DNA of 64,000 bases from Tectiglobus sp965215755 (GTDB lineage Bacteria; Pseudomonadota; Alphaproteobacteria; Rhizobiales; Hyphomicrobiaceae): NCBI GenBank assembly GCA_965215755.1, contig OZ244119.1, positions 186,001-250,000 of the forward strand, written 5' to 3'. The notes beneath the pieces were generated by a model, which saw nothing but the letters and a program-made list of their open reading frames with translations, made no database searches and was not told the DNA's origin. This document shows positions 35,831-45,453 of the stretch, piece after piece; position 1 is the stretch's first letter, and every line of letters starts with the position of its first letter. The translations under genes were made by a program, and so were the position numbers.

Positions 35831-36685
35831 ATGGCTCAGTTCTTGGACGGCAAAGTCGCAATTGTGACGGGCGCTGCAGGCGGCTTCGGTCGTGTCATCA
35901 CAGCGGGCTTTTTGGACGCTGGCGCATCTGTGCTTGCGACTGACGTCCAGGAAGCCGGACTCTCAGAGCTTGCGGACGCCGCCAAAGCAAAAAGCAACGA
36001 CACACGGCTAACCGTGCAAAAGCTGGATATCTCTGACAATGCTGCATGTGAAAGAGCGGTGGAGGCAGCGCGGCAGACTTTCGGATCAGTCGACATACTC
36101 ATCAACAATGGTGCGATGGGCATGCAGCTGTTCGGGCCGCATCATATGACCGAGCTCGTCAAGATTGATGAGATCCCGCCAGAGACCTGGGACAAGTTCG
36201 TGTCCGTCAATCTCTCGGGAGCCTGGTATCTGACACGGGCCGCGGTTCCTCATATGAAAGCCAAAGGCTGGGGCCGCATCATCAATGTCACGACCAGTTT
36301 CTTCACGATGCTGCGCGGCCGTTTCCACCCATACGGCCCTGCCAAGGCCGGACTTGAGGCGATGAGTGCGGGCCACGCGGCCGAATTTGAACCGGATGGT
36401 ATTACCGTCAATGTGGTGGTGCCGGGCGGGCCATCCGACACGGCCATGGTGCCGGAAGAAGCACCGTTTGCGCGGGCTGACCTTGTTCCAACAACGAAAA
36501 TGGTGCCGCCGATGTTATGGTTGTGCTCAGATGAAGCCAATGGAGTTACCGGCAATCGCTACGTTGCCGCAAACTGGGACGGCGCGGTGCCAGTTGCTGA
36601 TGCCAGGACTGCCTCGGAATCACCAGCGGCATGGCCCGATTTGGCAACTGCGCCGGTTTGGCCGGGCGGCAAACCAAAAGAGTAG
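35831..36685 (+). CDS. SDR-family oxidoreductase
   Basis: Classical short-chain dehydrogenase, 284 residues from the ATG at 35831 (GAGGGA 6 bases upstream). Cofactor motif VTGAAGGFG, NNGA, and the full active site with Ser in NVTTSFF and YGPAK as YxxxK. A C-terminal extension of about 40 residues after RYVAANWDG is unusual and Pro-rich. The second SDR starts 11 bases after its stop, so they form an operon with the following cupin. Confidence 0.9.
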   Translation: MAQFLDGKVAIVTGAAGGFGRVITAGFLDAGASVLATDVQEAGLSELADAAKAKSNDTRLTVQKLDISDNAACERAVEAARQTFGSVDILINNGAMGMQLFGPHHMTELVKIDEIPPETWDKFVSVNLSGAWYLTRAAVPHMKAKGWGRIINVTTSFFTMLRGRFHPYGPAKAGLEAMSAGHAAEFEPDGITVNVVVPGGPSDTAMVPEEAPFARADLVPTTKMVPPMLWLCSDEANGVTGNRYVAANWDGAVPVADARTASESPAAWPDLATAPVWPGGKPKE

Positions 36686-36696
36686 AGGAGAGACAC

Positions 36697-37464
36697 GTGG
36701 GACGCTTGGATGACAAGGTGGCCTTCATCACTGGTGGTGGCGGAGGGATCGGTCGCGCCACAGCGGAGCGGTTCGCCGAAGAAGGCGCAAAAGTTGTTGT
36801 TGCAGAGATTAATTCTGAGCTGGGAGAGGCTGCTGCTGACTCGGCCCGGAGTTTTGCAGCTAACAGCGGCGGAGATGCACATTTTATCAAGTGCGACGTG
36901 ACCGTGAAATCCGATGTCCAGGCCGCCATCGCTGAAACCGTCTCGCGTTACAGCAAACTTGATATCCTCCACAATAATGCTGGTGGCTCGACTGTCCAGG
37001 ACGGCCCGGTGACGGAAGCGCCAGAAGAAGAGTTCTGGAGGGTCATCAAGCTCGACCTGTACGGAACCTTCCTTTGCTCCAAATACGGCATAAGAGAAAT
37101 TATCAAGAGCGGTGGCGGTTCGGTGATCAACATGTCGTCGAACGTGGCACTGATGGCTCTACCCGGTCGTGACTGCTACACCGCAGCGAAAGGCGGGATC
37201 GCATCCATGACACGCTCGATGGCTGCCGAGTATGCCGAACACAAAATCCGCGTGAACGCGATCGCACCTTCCGTGACTCTTTCGGACCGTGTGAAGAAAC
37301 TGATGGCAGCATCGCCAGAGGTTGAAAAGATCGGGCAATCGCATTTGCTGGGGCTTGGGCTGCCCATTCATATTGCGGAGATGGCGGTTTATCTGGCGTC
37401 CGATGAATCCGCCATCACGACCGGCCAGATTTTGTCCGTCGATAGTGGCGTGACAATCGTGTAG
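36697..37464 (+). CDS. SDR-family oxidoreductase
   Basis: 255-residue classical SDR. It starts at a GTG (36697) with GAGGAGA 5 bases upstream; longer in-frame starts would overlap the preceding SDR. Motifs: ITGGGGGIGRA, NNAG, active-site Ser in NMSSN and YTAAK. The C-terminus (TTGQILSVDSGVTIV) is typical of 3-oxoacyl-reductase-like enzymes. Substrate unknown; paired with the SDR upstream and the cupin downstream, possibly in degradation of a cyclic or hydroxylated compound. Confidence 0.9.
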   Translation: MGRLDDKVAFITGGGGGIGRATAERFAEEGAKVVVAEINSELGEAAADSARSFAANSGGDAHFIKCDVTVKSDVQAAIAETVSRYSKLDILHNNAGGSTVQDGPVTEAPEEEFWRVIKLDLYGTFLCSKYGIREIIKSGGGSVINMSSNVALMALPGRDCYTAAKGGIASMTRSMAAEYAEHKIRVNAIAPSVTLSDRVKKLMAASPEVEKIGQSHLLGLGLPIHIAEMAVYLASDESAITTGQILSVDSGVTIV

Positions 37465-37536
37465 TATAGTGCCGGCTTGCAGTGCGGCCGGGACGTAAGC
37501 GCAGCGGATTTGACCGCTCAATGACAGGAGGAAACC

Positions 37537-37968
37537 ATGGGTGACTTGATCGATCGCAGCGACTGGGACTTCGTCCATAACGAGGCCGAGAACGCCGAGT
37601 GGACACCAGGCCTTCGTGAAATATTTGAATATCGGGATCTCGGAACGAAGGATGGCACAAATGGCGCCTACGTAGCGCATCTCATCCGCCACAATGGCAA
37701 AGAAACCAAGGATGAAGTCCAGCAGTGGCACATTCATGAGTGCGACTTCCAGTTCGTCTACGTGGTGAACGGCTGGGCGACCTTCGAATACGAAGGCGAG
37801 GGCGTGCGCACGATCAAGAAGGGTGACTGCATTCTGCAAAAACCCATGATCAAACATCGCGAGATTGCGTGCTCGAACGACTTTGAAGTGCTTGAGATCG
37901 TGTCACCGGCTGACTTTGCAACAAAGATCGTTGAAGGCCCGGAAGAAAAAGCCGAGGCTGCCGAGTAG
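37537..37968 (+). CDS. Cupin-domain protein
   Basis: 143-residue single cupin. The first motif WHIHECDFQFVYVVNG has Gln where Glu is usual; the second is GDCILQKPMIKHREI with its His kept. A strong ribosome site (AGGAGG) precedes the ATG. It is the last gene of the SDR-SDR-cupin unit. The Lys/Glu-rich C-terminus is probably disordered. Confidence 0.82.
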   Translation: MGDLIDRSDWDFVHNEAENAEWTPGLREIFEYRDLGTKDGTNGAYVAHLIRHNGKETKDEVQQWHIHECDFQFVYVVNGWATFEYEGEGVRTIKKGDCILQKPMIKHREIACSNDFEVLEIVSPADFATKIVEGPEEKAEAAE

Positions 37969-38023
37969 CTGCAGCTACACGCGATGAGCATGTTCTCATC
38001 GCCGCCTCTATAGAAGTTCATCA

Positions 38024-38060
38024 CGGACTCCAGATGATGTCTGGGGTCCGTTTGCTTTCT
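38024..38060 (+). terminator. Rho-independent terminator after the SDR-SDR-cupin unit
   Basis: CGGACTCCAGA pairs with TCTGGGGTCCG (one T-G pair) across a 5-base loop, followed by TTTGCTTTCT. A second perfect 8-bp hairpin (GCGATGAG / CTCATCGC, 37981-38002) lies just before it. Confidence 0.85.
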
Positions 38061-38109
38061 GGGCCCAATCTGAGCGTAAACCAGGCTATTGTATTATCTG
38101 CTCCATCAT

Positions 38110-40377
38110 CTATTGCAGGTTTGCAATAACCTTTTGGAGCGTAGCCTTCACGACTGCGACTTTGTCTTTCAATGCAACCACGTCACCCATTAACGATTTG
38201 AGATCAGCTTTGAGGCTCGCAATTTCCTTCTGCTGTTCTGCAATCCTAGTTTGCGCCAAATGAAGATCAGATCGCTCTGACTTGGTGCCCGCCAACGGCC
38301 CGACTTGATTAATCGATTTGCCTGGCTCTGTTCGGCATGCGTGAGCGTAAAAGCCGAGACCCTTAAAATGCACAAACCGGATCGGCTTCTGACTGCCCTC
38401 CTCGACGTCTGCAGCGTCAAAGTCGGCCATGACATCATTCCCGAGCCTGATGCCGCACTCAAATGAGGCTCTACGAGTTAGAATCGGTCGACCACTCTCA
38501 AGATGGAACTGGATGCGGGCCAAGTTCCAGCGCGCATCAGGATCAGCGATGTCAATTGCCTCTTCTTCTCCAACCGCCCGATTAAAGTACTGCCGGGCAA
38601 ATTGCAGGTAAGGCTTGAGGTAGGTCTTGCGAACAGCGATGTCCATTCTGCTGTGGCCTGACATGGCCAGAGCTAGTTGGCTAAGTGTCACACGGCCTGT
38701 GGCTCCAGACCCGTAATCGCCTAGTTTGCCACGGTTACGTGCACGCTTCAAAAGCCAGTACCACCACGCACCGATACCTGACTGCTCACTCTTGAAAGCG
38801 ATAATCCGATCGCCTCGCTTGTCACGCAAGAAACCTGCTGGATTGAGCCCCGGCCATTCTCGGATATAACGTGGCATCTCTGCCAGCGTGGTTTCCTTCG
38901 GCAGAGTCAGCGCGAGGAAATTGCAAGTGCGCTCGCTCTTCGACGGGAATATCTTGCCTGCCGCCTGCTTCGGCATCTCACCCGTTTTCAATGCATAGGG
39001 GCAACTTAAACGTGCGGTCGTTGGTAAAGGTGGGGCAGGATCGTCGTTTGATAGGTTATCATCCCGGCCTTGAGTTATGGCAGGGTTCTTACGGAGATCG
39101 ATGCGCTGGAAGACGAGCTTCTCGGCGACCTTGACGCTATCACAATTGACGTTTTGGAAGCTGTCGCGCAGGCCTGTGAGAATTAGCTTACTACTGTCCA
39201 GTGATTGAACCCCGGTCACTGGGAACCTGTGTCCGCCACATAAACTGCTGAAGTGGAAAGCGTTACCCCGCCACTCACCACCGTGTATTGCGGCTGATAC
39301 TAAAATCGGACTCTTCGCAGCGGTTTGGGCGATTGTAGCGCGCGGCCTGACGTAGACCAGCTGCCGCTCGGTGCCAATCTCGACCAAGCCCATCACCGAA
39401 TTATTGTGACACCAGAAACTTACAAACTTGAACCTGGCCTCCGAGCCGATACTTGGCTGATTGAGCGCTAAGGCACAGGGCTCGGATGAACGCTGGGCCT
39501 CGCCTTCTCCCGCCCTTATCTCAAACTCGGGATCGAACTTCAGATTGCCGTCCTGATCAATCAACTCGGTAACATCGTGCCCAAGCGCCCTGCGATAAGC
39601 CACGATCAACGATGGCAAGGGATCCATATATCGAAAGCCGTCCGGCCCCTTCAGCTGGACTTCCAAATGCAGATGGATCGACGTATTTCCGGGACGATCC
39701 GATACAAGTCCAAGCCTTTGCCCTTTCCTAACAACTTGGTTCTTTCGAACAACGCGTTTGTCCATATGGAGATACGTCCAAAGGTGCGATGTGTTGCTGA
39801 CGGAAACGAGGTGTCCTTTGCCAAGTCCGGAGACCAGACCGCCGTCCACCGCAATGCCTTGAAAACTTCGATTGATTGGCCGTCCGGGCCGGCAATCTTG
39901 ACCAAGGTGCTCGACGTAGCGCGTGCCACAGGCCTGCAATTGCATTGTACTGCCGCGTCTCCCTCGCTTTTCGCAAAAATTGCTCGTCCAGGGAAATTGA
40001 TAGTTCGCTGGGCTGTTCACACTTGACGTTGGGACATTCGCACCTCGCGGTCGTAGGAAACCGCCCAGTCCGTAGACTTGTGAATTGCAGTACATGTGGA
40101 CGCCATTCTTCGGGTCAACCCGGATGGGAAGTCCGATGTTAGGCGCAACGACAAAACGCGACAGAGGATATGGCTTTCTCCCGGAGCGGCTCGGCGCATG
40201 ATGTCCGAGTTCGTAATAGCGGAACGTTGTTCGGTCCGTCCGCAACTTGTAAAACTCATTGGGATCGTTGCGTTCCTGAGCGCGCGTTTCCGGAAAAACA
40301 ATGATGCCACCCGGCACAACAATAGCCAGGACAATTACGAGAGCTATGGCAGCGCGTCGTTGCATTGAGTTCGGCAT
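38110..40377 (-). CDS. Exported M23-type peptidase with coiled-coil tail
   Basis: 755-residue protein with an N-terminal hydrophobic signal or anchor (IALVIVLAIVVPGGIIVF). Residues about 85-260 form a LytM/M23-like domain. The zinc ligands seem kept as HLGQD (His157, Asp161) and HLHLEV (His235, His237), with the conserved TYLHMD at 201-206. Residues about 295-435 form an extra beta-rich domain I do not recognise, and 530-700 a helical part. The last 50 residues are a coiled coil (QQKEIASLKADLKSLMGDV). It probably cuts peptidoglycan in the periplasm. The ribosome site GAGGGG is 8 bases before the ATG. Confidence 0.78.
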   Translation of the reverse strand: MPNSMQRRAAIALVIVLAIVVPGGIIVFPETRAQERNDPNEFYKLRTDRTTFRYYELGHHAPSRSGRKPYPLSRFVVAPNIGLPIRVDPKNGVHMYCNSQVYGLGGFLRPRGANVPTSSVNSPANYQFPWTSNFCEKRGRRGSTMQLQACGTRYVEHLGQDCRPGRPINRSFQGIAVDGGLVSGLGKGHLVSVSNTSHLWTYLHMDKRVVRKNQVVRKGQRLGLVSDRPGNTSIHLHLEVQLKGPDGFRYMDPLPSLIVAYRRALGHDVTELIDQDGNLKFDPEFEIRAGEGEAQRSSEPCALALNQPSIGSEARFKFVSFWCHNNSVMGLVEIGTERQLVYVRPRATIAQTAAKSPILVSAAIHGGEWRGNAFHFSSLCGGHRFPVTGVQSLDSSKLILTGLRDSFQNVNCDSVKVAEKLVFQRIDLRKNPAITQGRDDNLSNDDPAPPLPTTARLSCPYALKTGEMPKQAAGKIFPSKSERTCNFLALTLPKETTLAEMPRYIREWPGLNPAGFLRDKRGDRIIAFKSEQSGIGAWWYWLLKRARNRGKLGDYGSGATGRVTLSQLALAMSGHSRMDIAVRKTYLKPYLQFARQYFNRAVGEEEAIDIADPDARWNLARIQFHLESGRPILTRRASFECGIRLGNDVMADFDAADVEEGSQKPIRFVHFKGLGFYAHACRTEPGKSINQVGPLAGTKSERSDLHLAQTRIAEQQKEIASLKADLKSLMGDVVALKDKVAVVKATLQKVIANLQ

Positions 40378-40425
40378 ACTGATCCCCTCGCTATGTGGCT
40401 GCGAACGGCGAGCTGGTTTCGCTCG

Positions 40426-41220
40426 CTAGCGGCCCGCGCGGACGACGACCATGGCGTCGACCAGCGCCTTGGCTCTGGCCTCGCAGGCATTGTGCTTTTT
40501 ATGAGTGCGACCTTGTCCCCAGAAGGCCTTCCATCGTGGGTGCGATAGGCTTTGGCAGATGACTTCGAGCTGACACGGCCGACCACCTTTTTTGAATTGA
40601 CGCCGAACCCGGATCAGATTGCCGCCCTCGGGGGCGAACAATGGCAGAGAGCGTGGCTCTGGCGAACTTACCTGCGCGTCCTCCGTGATGGGCGTGTCAG
40701 TCTCAGGATTGACCTTAAGTGTGCCCTTTGTCGCGCTGTGTAGAGCCTGCTCGCGGGCCTTTGCCTCTGCGGCTGCCAACTGACGGACCAGTCTTTGGTC
40801 GTAAGCCCAGTAGCAACGCAGTTGGGCATTGAAGGATGGATACTCGACGACGAACTCTGTCGCATCCTGCCCTGGCTTGTCATAGGCAATGCGCTTTCCG
40901 CCGTCTGTCGCGAAAAGAGAGCTCTTGCGTTGTCCAGTTGAGGTGACGTTTGCACGGTTCATTCTGGCAGGGTCGATGTCAACCAGGAATCGATCATCTC
41001 CAGCAGCGCTCAAGAGATAACTCGCCGAACTTGCTTCGCGTCTTGTGGCTGCCATCACCTCGGGATCATCACGTCGCAATTCAATTATCTTGATGCGTTC
41101 GGCGGTCAGGACTTTGCTGCCCCTCTGCGTCTGAGCGAACGTCGGTGCTGCCGCAAGCATTGCCAAGATCCAGAGTACTCTTGAACAGACCCGGCCGTGG
41201 CGACAGTGTATACCCATCAT
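40426..41220 (-). CDS. Exported hypothetical protein
   Basis: 264 residues with a signal peptide (VLWILAMLAAAPTFAQ). The mature part has a PSFNAQLRCYWAYDQRL stretch near 128-144, then a Glu/Lys-rich linker, and a C-terminal Cys-containing segment (CQLEVICQSLSHPRW). No family recognised. It is the gene before the M23 peptidase on the same strand with a 48-base gap, so the two may be co-expressed and act together in the envelope. That link is inferred. Confidence 0.68.
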   Translation of the reverse strand: MMGIHCRHGRVCSRVLWILAMLAAAPTFAQTQRGSKVLTAERIKIIELRRDDPEVMAATRREASSASYLLSAAGDDRFLVDIDPARMNRANVTSTGQRKSSLFATDGGKRIAYDKPGQDATEFVVEYPSFNAQLRCYWAYDQRLVRQLAAAEAKAREQALHSATKGTLKVNPETDTPITEDAQVSSPEPRSLPLFAPEGGNLIRVRRQFKKGGRPCQLEVICQSLSHPRWKAFWGQGRTHKKHNACEARAKALVDAMVVVRAGR

Positions 41221-41408
41221 GAGTGTCCTCGAACCAGCTTCGCGTCTGCCCCATCACACTGTGTGCTCAAGTGCAAGAGGGACAGGCCTGGCGATTGTTG
41301 AGTTGGGAAGACTAGAATAATCGGGAGCAGCACGGCGGGATTAACTTTTCGCTTGCTCTGCGAGCCGCGTCTCACCGCAACGGCCGCAGTGGCGCCTGCT
41401 TACGCCTG

Positions 41409-42371
41409 CTAGTTTGCAGAGCTCGTCACACTTTGGGTCGACGGCACGGCACAATCCGTCCCAAGCTGAGGCGACAACCACTTCAGAGCTGGAACGATTG
41501 CCTCACGCCAATAGCGCCAGGTATGGTCGGCATCATCAACCCGCAACTCGCTCTCTATATTCCTTTTGAGAAGCTCGAGATGGAGCCTGACTGTGCCCCT
41601 CAGAATCGACGGAAAGTCATTGTCGCCTGCTGCAAGCCAAATCGCCGGGCGCTCCGATGCTTTTGCCATCTTGTCGAGTTTAGCGAAGACATTGAACTTG
41701 TTGAAACGGCTAGGGTTGAATGGTTTTCCATACACGCCGCCAAACAAACCGGTGAACCTCGGCGAGAATTTCTTCTCGAACGCCAGCCCTTCGGAGAACA
41801 GGCTGCCGGATAGGCTGATGGCGGCTACATACTTGTCAGGATTCTCGAACGCAAATTGAATGGCTCCGAACCCACCCATCGACAGGCCGGCAATAGCCCG
41901 CCCGCTGCGACATCCGACCGTTTGGTATGATCGGTCGACGTGGGAAATCAGATCGCTTGTCATAGCCTGAGCAATTGGGCCGAATCCGTCAGGCCTGACA
42001 TCATCCACATACCAACTGTTACCGGCCATCGGCATCACAACCAGCGAAGGCTGCAACGACTTATTTGCTATGAGCCTGTCGAGTGTTGTGCGAATTCTTC
42101 CAAGCTGAATCCAGGTGTTCTGGTTATCGTTCAAGCCGTGCAACAAATAAAGGACTGGTAACCGACGCCTGCCTGACGCTTGTTCGGGCTTGTAGACCGT
42201 ATAGGGAATCAGGCGACCGAGCTTTGCACTTTCTGCCTGGCCATTTAGGATTGTGCCGCCGCCTGCTCGTGCCGGATCGACGGTCACCGCGAAACTGAAA
42301 AACCAGGTAAAGACTGGCAACCAAGCCCAGGCTGCCCAGCCCTGTCGTTTAGAGCGAAAACCCATCCTCAT
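41409..42371 (-). CDS. Esterase-D-type alpha/beta hydrolase, exported
   Basis: About 320 residues from the ATG at 42371, with a hydrophobic N-terminus (AAWAWLPVFTWFFSFAVTV) that fits a signal. The nucleophile is in AIAGLSMGGFGAIQFAF, the Asp in AAGDNDFPS, and the His in DDADHTWRYWREA. PVLYLLHGLNDNQNTWIQLG supplies the oxyanion region. The family includes S-formylglutathione hydrolases and enterochelin- or mycolyl-type esterases. It lies just after opgC (8 bases between opgC stop and this ATG), suggesting action on envelope glucans or lipids. Confidence 0.82.
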   Translation of the reverse strand: MRMGFRSKRQGWAAWAWLPVFTWFFSFAVTVDPARAGGGTILNGQAESAKLGRLIPYTVYKPEQASGRRRLPVLYLLHGLNDNQNTWIQLGRIRTTLDRLIANKSLQPSLVVMPMAGNSWYVDDVRPDGFGPIAQAMTSDLISHVDRSYQTVGCRSGRAIAGLSMGGFGAIQFAFENPDKYVAAISLSGSLFSEGLAFEKKFSPRFTGLFGGVYGKPFNPSRFNKFNVFAKLDKMAKASERPAIWLAAGDNDFPSILRGTVRLHLELLKRNIESELRVDDADHTWRYWREAIVPALKWLSPQLGTDCAVPSTQSVTSSAN

Positions 42372-42378
42372 GAATGTC

Positions 42379-43608
42379 TTATTCGGCAGGGGACGGTTTG
42401 CCCGCGGCAGCCCCGCCGCCTGTGCCTGTTGCAGTTGCCTGTGGGGGTTGAGCAACCCCGCCCTGGTTGTTCACTGCTGGGTTGGTAGGCCGATTCCATG
42501 GTGCCGACTTAAACCACGCCACACTGTAGGCAATTGCGATTAGGATTGCGAAACCACCCAAGTTGGCCAGCGGAACAGTAAAGTAAGTCCGTCCAGCAAT
42601 GTTCAGGAATGTGGCGCAGAGGAACGACAGGACAAGCCCGGCAATGAAGATCCCAAGCGACTGCTGGCCAACCTTGCTGATGACGCGCACAACCGGCCCG
42701 GTCAATCGTCGTCCACCTTCACCCACTGCGACGTAAGACAGATACGCAAGCGCGAGGAAGTGAACAAAGCGTAGAACACCAAAGTTGGTTTTATTGATCA
42801 CAGGTGCCAGTGCCTCGCGGCCATCTTGCAGGATTTGGAATCGACTCAGAAGCGGCCACCAGTCAAACGGGATCGAGGCAACGAGAATAGCGATGCATAG
42901 ATAGACGAGACGCTTGTCCGTTGGCGGAGCCGGCAGCCATCCGCGCATAAAGGCAAAGCCGGAGAAGAAGATCAACTGCCAAGCGAAAGGGTTGAAGAAC
43001 CAAACATCGTCCGCCCACGGCTGGCGTGGCAGATGTGTGAGATTGAACTGAGAGATGAACCATAATCCGAGAATAAAGGCTGCAGCGTAGATCCGCCCGA
43101 CTTGAGCCAAAGCGACTACGATTGGCACCATGATCAGAATGACCAGATACATCGGTAGGATATCGAAGTAAGGGGGCACGAACGTCAGCGTCAGCAAACC
43201 GACCAGGGCGGCGCGCGCATTTTCGTTGAAGAAATGCTGCATTAGCAGGCCGCGAATGTAATCATCTCCGCCAAGCTGCCAGTCAATGACGATCATTAAA
43301 ACCAGGGTGACCATGAAAACTGAGATATGGGCCCAGTAAACTTGCCAGATACGGAACGCGATCCGTCCGATGCCAACCGCATATCCATGCCGTTGAAAGA
43401 CGGCGCCAAAGGCGATTGCCGAAGCCATGCCTGAGCAAAAGACAAAGATCTCTGTCGCATCCGAAAAACCAAATTTGGCGGGAATCCACTCGTTCCAAGG
43501 ATTGCCGATCATGTGGGCAACGAAAATGATGAACAGACAGACGCCGCGGAAGAAATCGAGGCGAACATCGCGCTTGCGTTTGGCCGGTTGCACTGCTGCG
43601 GAGGTCAT
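42379..43608 (-). CDS. opgC: OpgC-family membrane protein (periplasmic glucan modification)
   Basis: Inner-membrane protein with about ten helices, 409 residues from the ATG at 43608. The family opening RDVRLDFFRGVCLFIIFVAH is clear. OpgC proteins succinylate osmoregulated periplasmic glucans in several alphaproteobacteria. The C-terminal 35 residues are a Pro/Gln/Gly-rich cytoplasmic tail. Co-directional with the esterase downstream. Confidence 0.85.
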   Translation of the reverse strand: MTSAAVQPAKRKRDVRLDFFRGVCLFIIFVAHMIGNPWNEWIPAKFGFSDATEIFVFCSGMASAIAFGAVFQRHGYAVGIGRIAFRIWQVYWAHISVFMVTLVLMIVIDWQLGGDDYIRGLLMQHFFNENARAALVGLLTLTFVPPYFDILPMYLVILIMVPIVVALAQVGRIYAAAFILGLWFISQFNLTHLPRQPWADDVWFFNPFAWQLIFFSGFAFMRGWLPAPPTDKRLVYLCIAILVASIPFDWWPLLSRFQILQDGREALAPVINKTNFGVLRFVHFLALAYLSYVAVGEGGRRLTGPVVRVISKVGQQSLGIFIAGLVLSFLCATFLNIAGRTYFTVPLANLGGFAILIAIAYSVAWFKSAPWNRPTNPAVNNQGGVAQPPQATATGTGGGAAAGKPSPAE

Positions 43609-43771
43609 TAATCCCTGCTCATTCCCTGAATTGGCAAATGTGACTCTTGTTGGCCGCAACTGACGTCGATTATCAGTCTCGCGTCAGCGCTTGTTTTGTT
43701 CTTACTGATTGGTGCGCACTTGCGGAGTTGGGAGCGCAGATAGGTCCACGCTCCATCATCTTGCGACGGCG

Positions 43772-44236
43772 CTATTTTATCAGCTTCGGCCAACGCACGT
43801 CCGCTTTACGAATGTAATCATCCGGGCTCTTGCTCCAGGTGCGTTGGACGCTCTGACTGTAATTGAGGTAGAGCTTGCCGCCTCGAATGGACCATGCATC
43901 CGGTTCAATTTTAACAAGATAGCCCTGAGCGACACCGTAGGCACAGTAGCCGCCATAGGCCGGCATGTATTTCCCCGGGTTCTGCTCGAACTTGGCCTTG
44001 TTTGCAGCGGAAGAGAATTGCCATCTCACGCCAGAATGCTGCACGGTGAACTTGGCCAATCCCGCGCGTGGTCCGCCCTGTTCAAAGTAGGCGACGGGAT
44101 CATAGCCCTTAATCGCAAGCCCCGGGCTTCCGATGGTGTTGATAGCAGGCGTCGCTAGAGCACCACTCGACAGCAACAGTGCTGACAGCCAGATAGCTAT
44201 CAACGATCCGACGGACAATCTCGCTAACAAGCGCAT
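43772..44236 (-). CDS. YHS-domain protein, exported
   Basis: 154 residues with a signal peptide (LIAIWLSALLLSSGALA). A YHS domain follows: AIKGYDPVAYFEQGG and KYMPAYGGYCAYGVAQG. This class is common in alphaproteobacteria, and the domain is thought to bind metal in some proteins. The two conserved Tyr-containing motifs are intact. Role unknown. It is upstream of opgC on the same strand, 163 bases from it. Confidence 0.88.
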   Translation of the reverse strand: MRLLARLSVGSLIAIWLSALLLSSGALATPAINTIGSPGLAIKGYDPVAYFEQGGPRAGLAKFTVQHSGVRWQFSSAANKAKFEQNPGKYMPAYGGYCAYGVAQGYLVKIEPDAWSIRGGKLYLNYSQSVQRTWSKSPDDYIRKADVRWPKLIK

Positions 44237-44365
44237 AAGCGGATCTCCCTATGTCTTTCCGCAATTTGAGGGCAATGTCGCGCACGAGCCTCTTCACGCG
44301 CAAACAACATCTCCGCGAGGATGGTGCTCAAATCTGTGAGCAGATTACCGCATTTTTTAGGCACA

Positions 44366-45355
44366 TCAGCTAACCGGCAAGCCAGCAGCGACGCGGCTCT
44401 GGCGCTCATTGGGCGCTCCAAAGTGCTCGAAGTAGCGTGGATCGATCCGTTCAACGGGCAGAATGATCAGAACGTCAGTCGTCCCGAATTGCTCATCGAT
44501 GACAGCGCCATCGCCCACATAAGCGCCCAACCTGAGGTAGCCTTTGATCAGTGGTGGCAGTGAGCGCAGTGCAGCTTTGCCGTCGATTTTGTCGGCTTCA
44601 ACCATGTTCATGTCCACGAACAGATTATCGTGCGCGCGCACATACCAATCATCCGGAGCTAGGCGTTCATGGTAAAGCATGCTCAGGGCCTGGGCGTGTA
44701 CTTTTGGATCGGTGCCCTCGAAACTGGCACACCCAATCATCACGTCGATGTCATGCTCGCGGACATAGGCCCAAAGACCCTGCCAAAGCAATTCAACGGT
44801 TCGCTTGTTGCGGTACGGCTTGAGGACGCAGGACCGCCCGAGCTCCATAAACCTGTAACGCGGGGTTTTGGCTGCAATCAGCGGGGCAATATCATACTCG
44901 CTCTGCGTGTAAAAACCGCGCGAACCGTTGCGCATTTCCTCGCGTAACACGCGATACGTGCCGACAACACTCGATTTCCTAGGACGGCCCAGCACTCTCG
45001 TTGTTTCGTTGGATGACGTATCATAAACCAGAAGATGATCGCAGATCTTGTCGTAGGGATCCTGGTCGCGCTTTTTAAGCTGTGCGAGCGTGTCCGCTTT
45101 CGCTGACATCTCTTCGTAAAACACCTTGTAGCGCAGCTTTTGCGCCTGGCGAATATCGGAACCCGATGTCGCTAATCTCACTTCCAGAGGGCCAATCTGC
45201 CCGTAAACCTTGGAAACTTTGCGACGCAACCGGAAAGGTATGCCGGCCGCTCTCCTGCCTATTCTTGAACCGGCCGCAAGAAGTCGCTGAGTCTTTTGTC
45301 TCAGTCCGCGCGTCGGCGAACGGCGGCTGTCCCTGCGTCGTGATCTCAGTTTCAT
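44366..45355 (-). CDS. olsB: Ornithine N-acyltransferase (OlsB-like)
   Basis: GNAT-like acyltransferase of 329 residues that joins a 3-hydroxyacyl chain from ACP to ornithine, the first step of ornithine-lipid synthesis. The stretch LRYKVFYEEMSAKAD and the block RFMELGRSCVLKPYRNKRT are typical, with IGCASFEGTDPKVHA later. The first 50 residues are very Arg-rich. The second step needs an OlsA acyltransferase, for which the PlsC-like gene at 8422-9315 is a candidate. Confidence 0.88.
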   Translation of the reverse strand: MKLRSRRRDSRRSPTRGLRQKTQRLLAAGSRIGRRAAGIPFRLRRKVSKVYGQIGPLEVRLATSGSDIRQAQKLRYKVFYEEMSAKADTLAQLKKRDQDPYDKICDHLLVYDTSSNETTRVLGRPRKSSVVGTYRVLREEMRNGSRGFYTQSEYDIAPLIAAKTPRYRFMELGRSCVLKPYRNKRTVELLWQGLWAYVREHDIDVMIGCASFEGTDPKVHAQALSMLYHERLAPDDWYVRAHDNLFVDMNMVEADKIDGKAALRSLPPLIKGYLRLGAYVGDGAVIDEQFGTTDVLIILPVERIDPRYFEHFGAPNERQSRVAAGLPVS

Positions 45356-45453
45356 AAAGCTATCTCTCCGTGCCCGCCGGAGAGACTAGCACGTGTTAAG
45401 CTTAATGTCGCTGCTCTCGCGCGCAAGGACCGTTCAGTCCTATAACACCTTGA

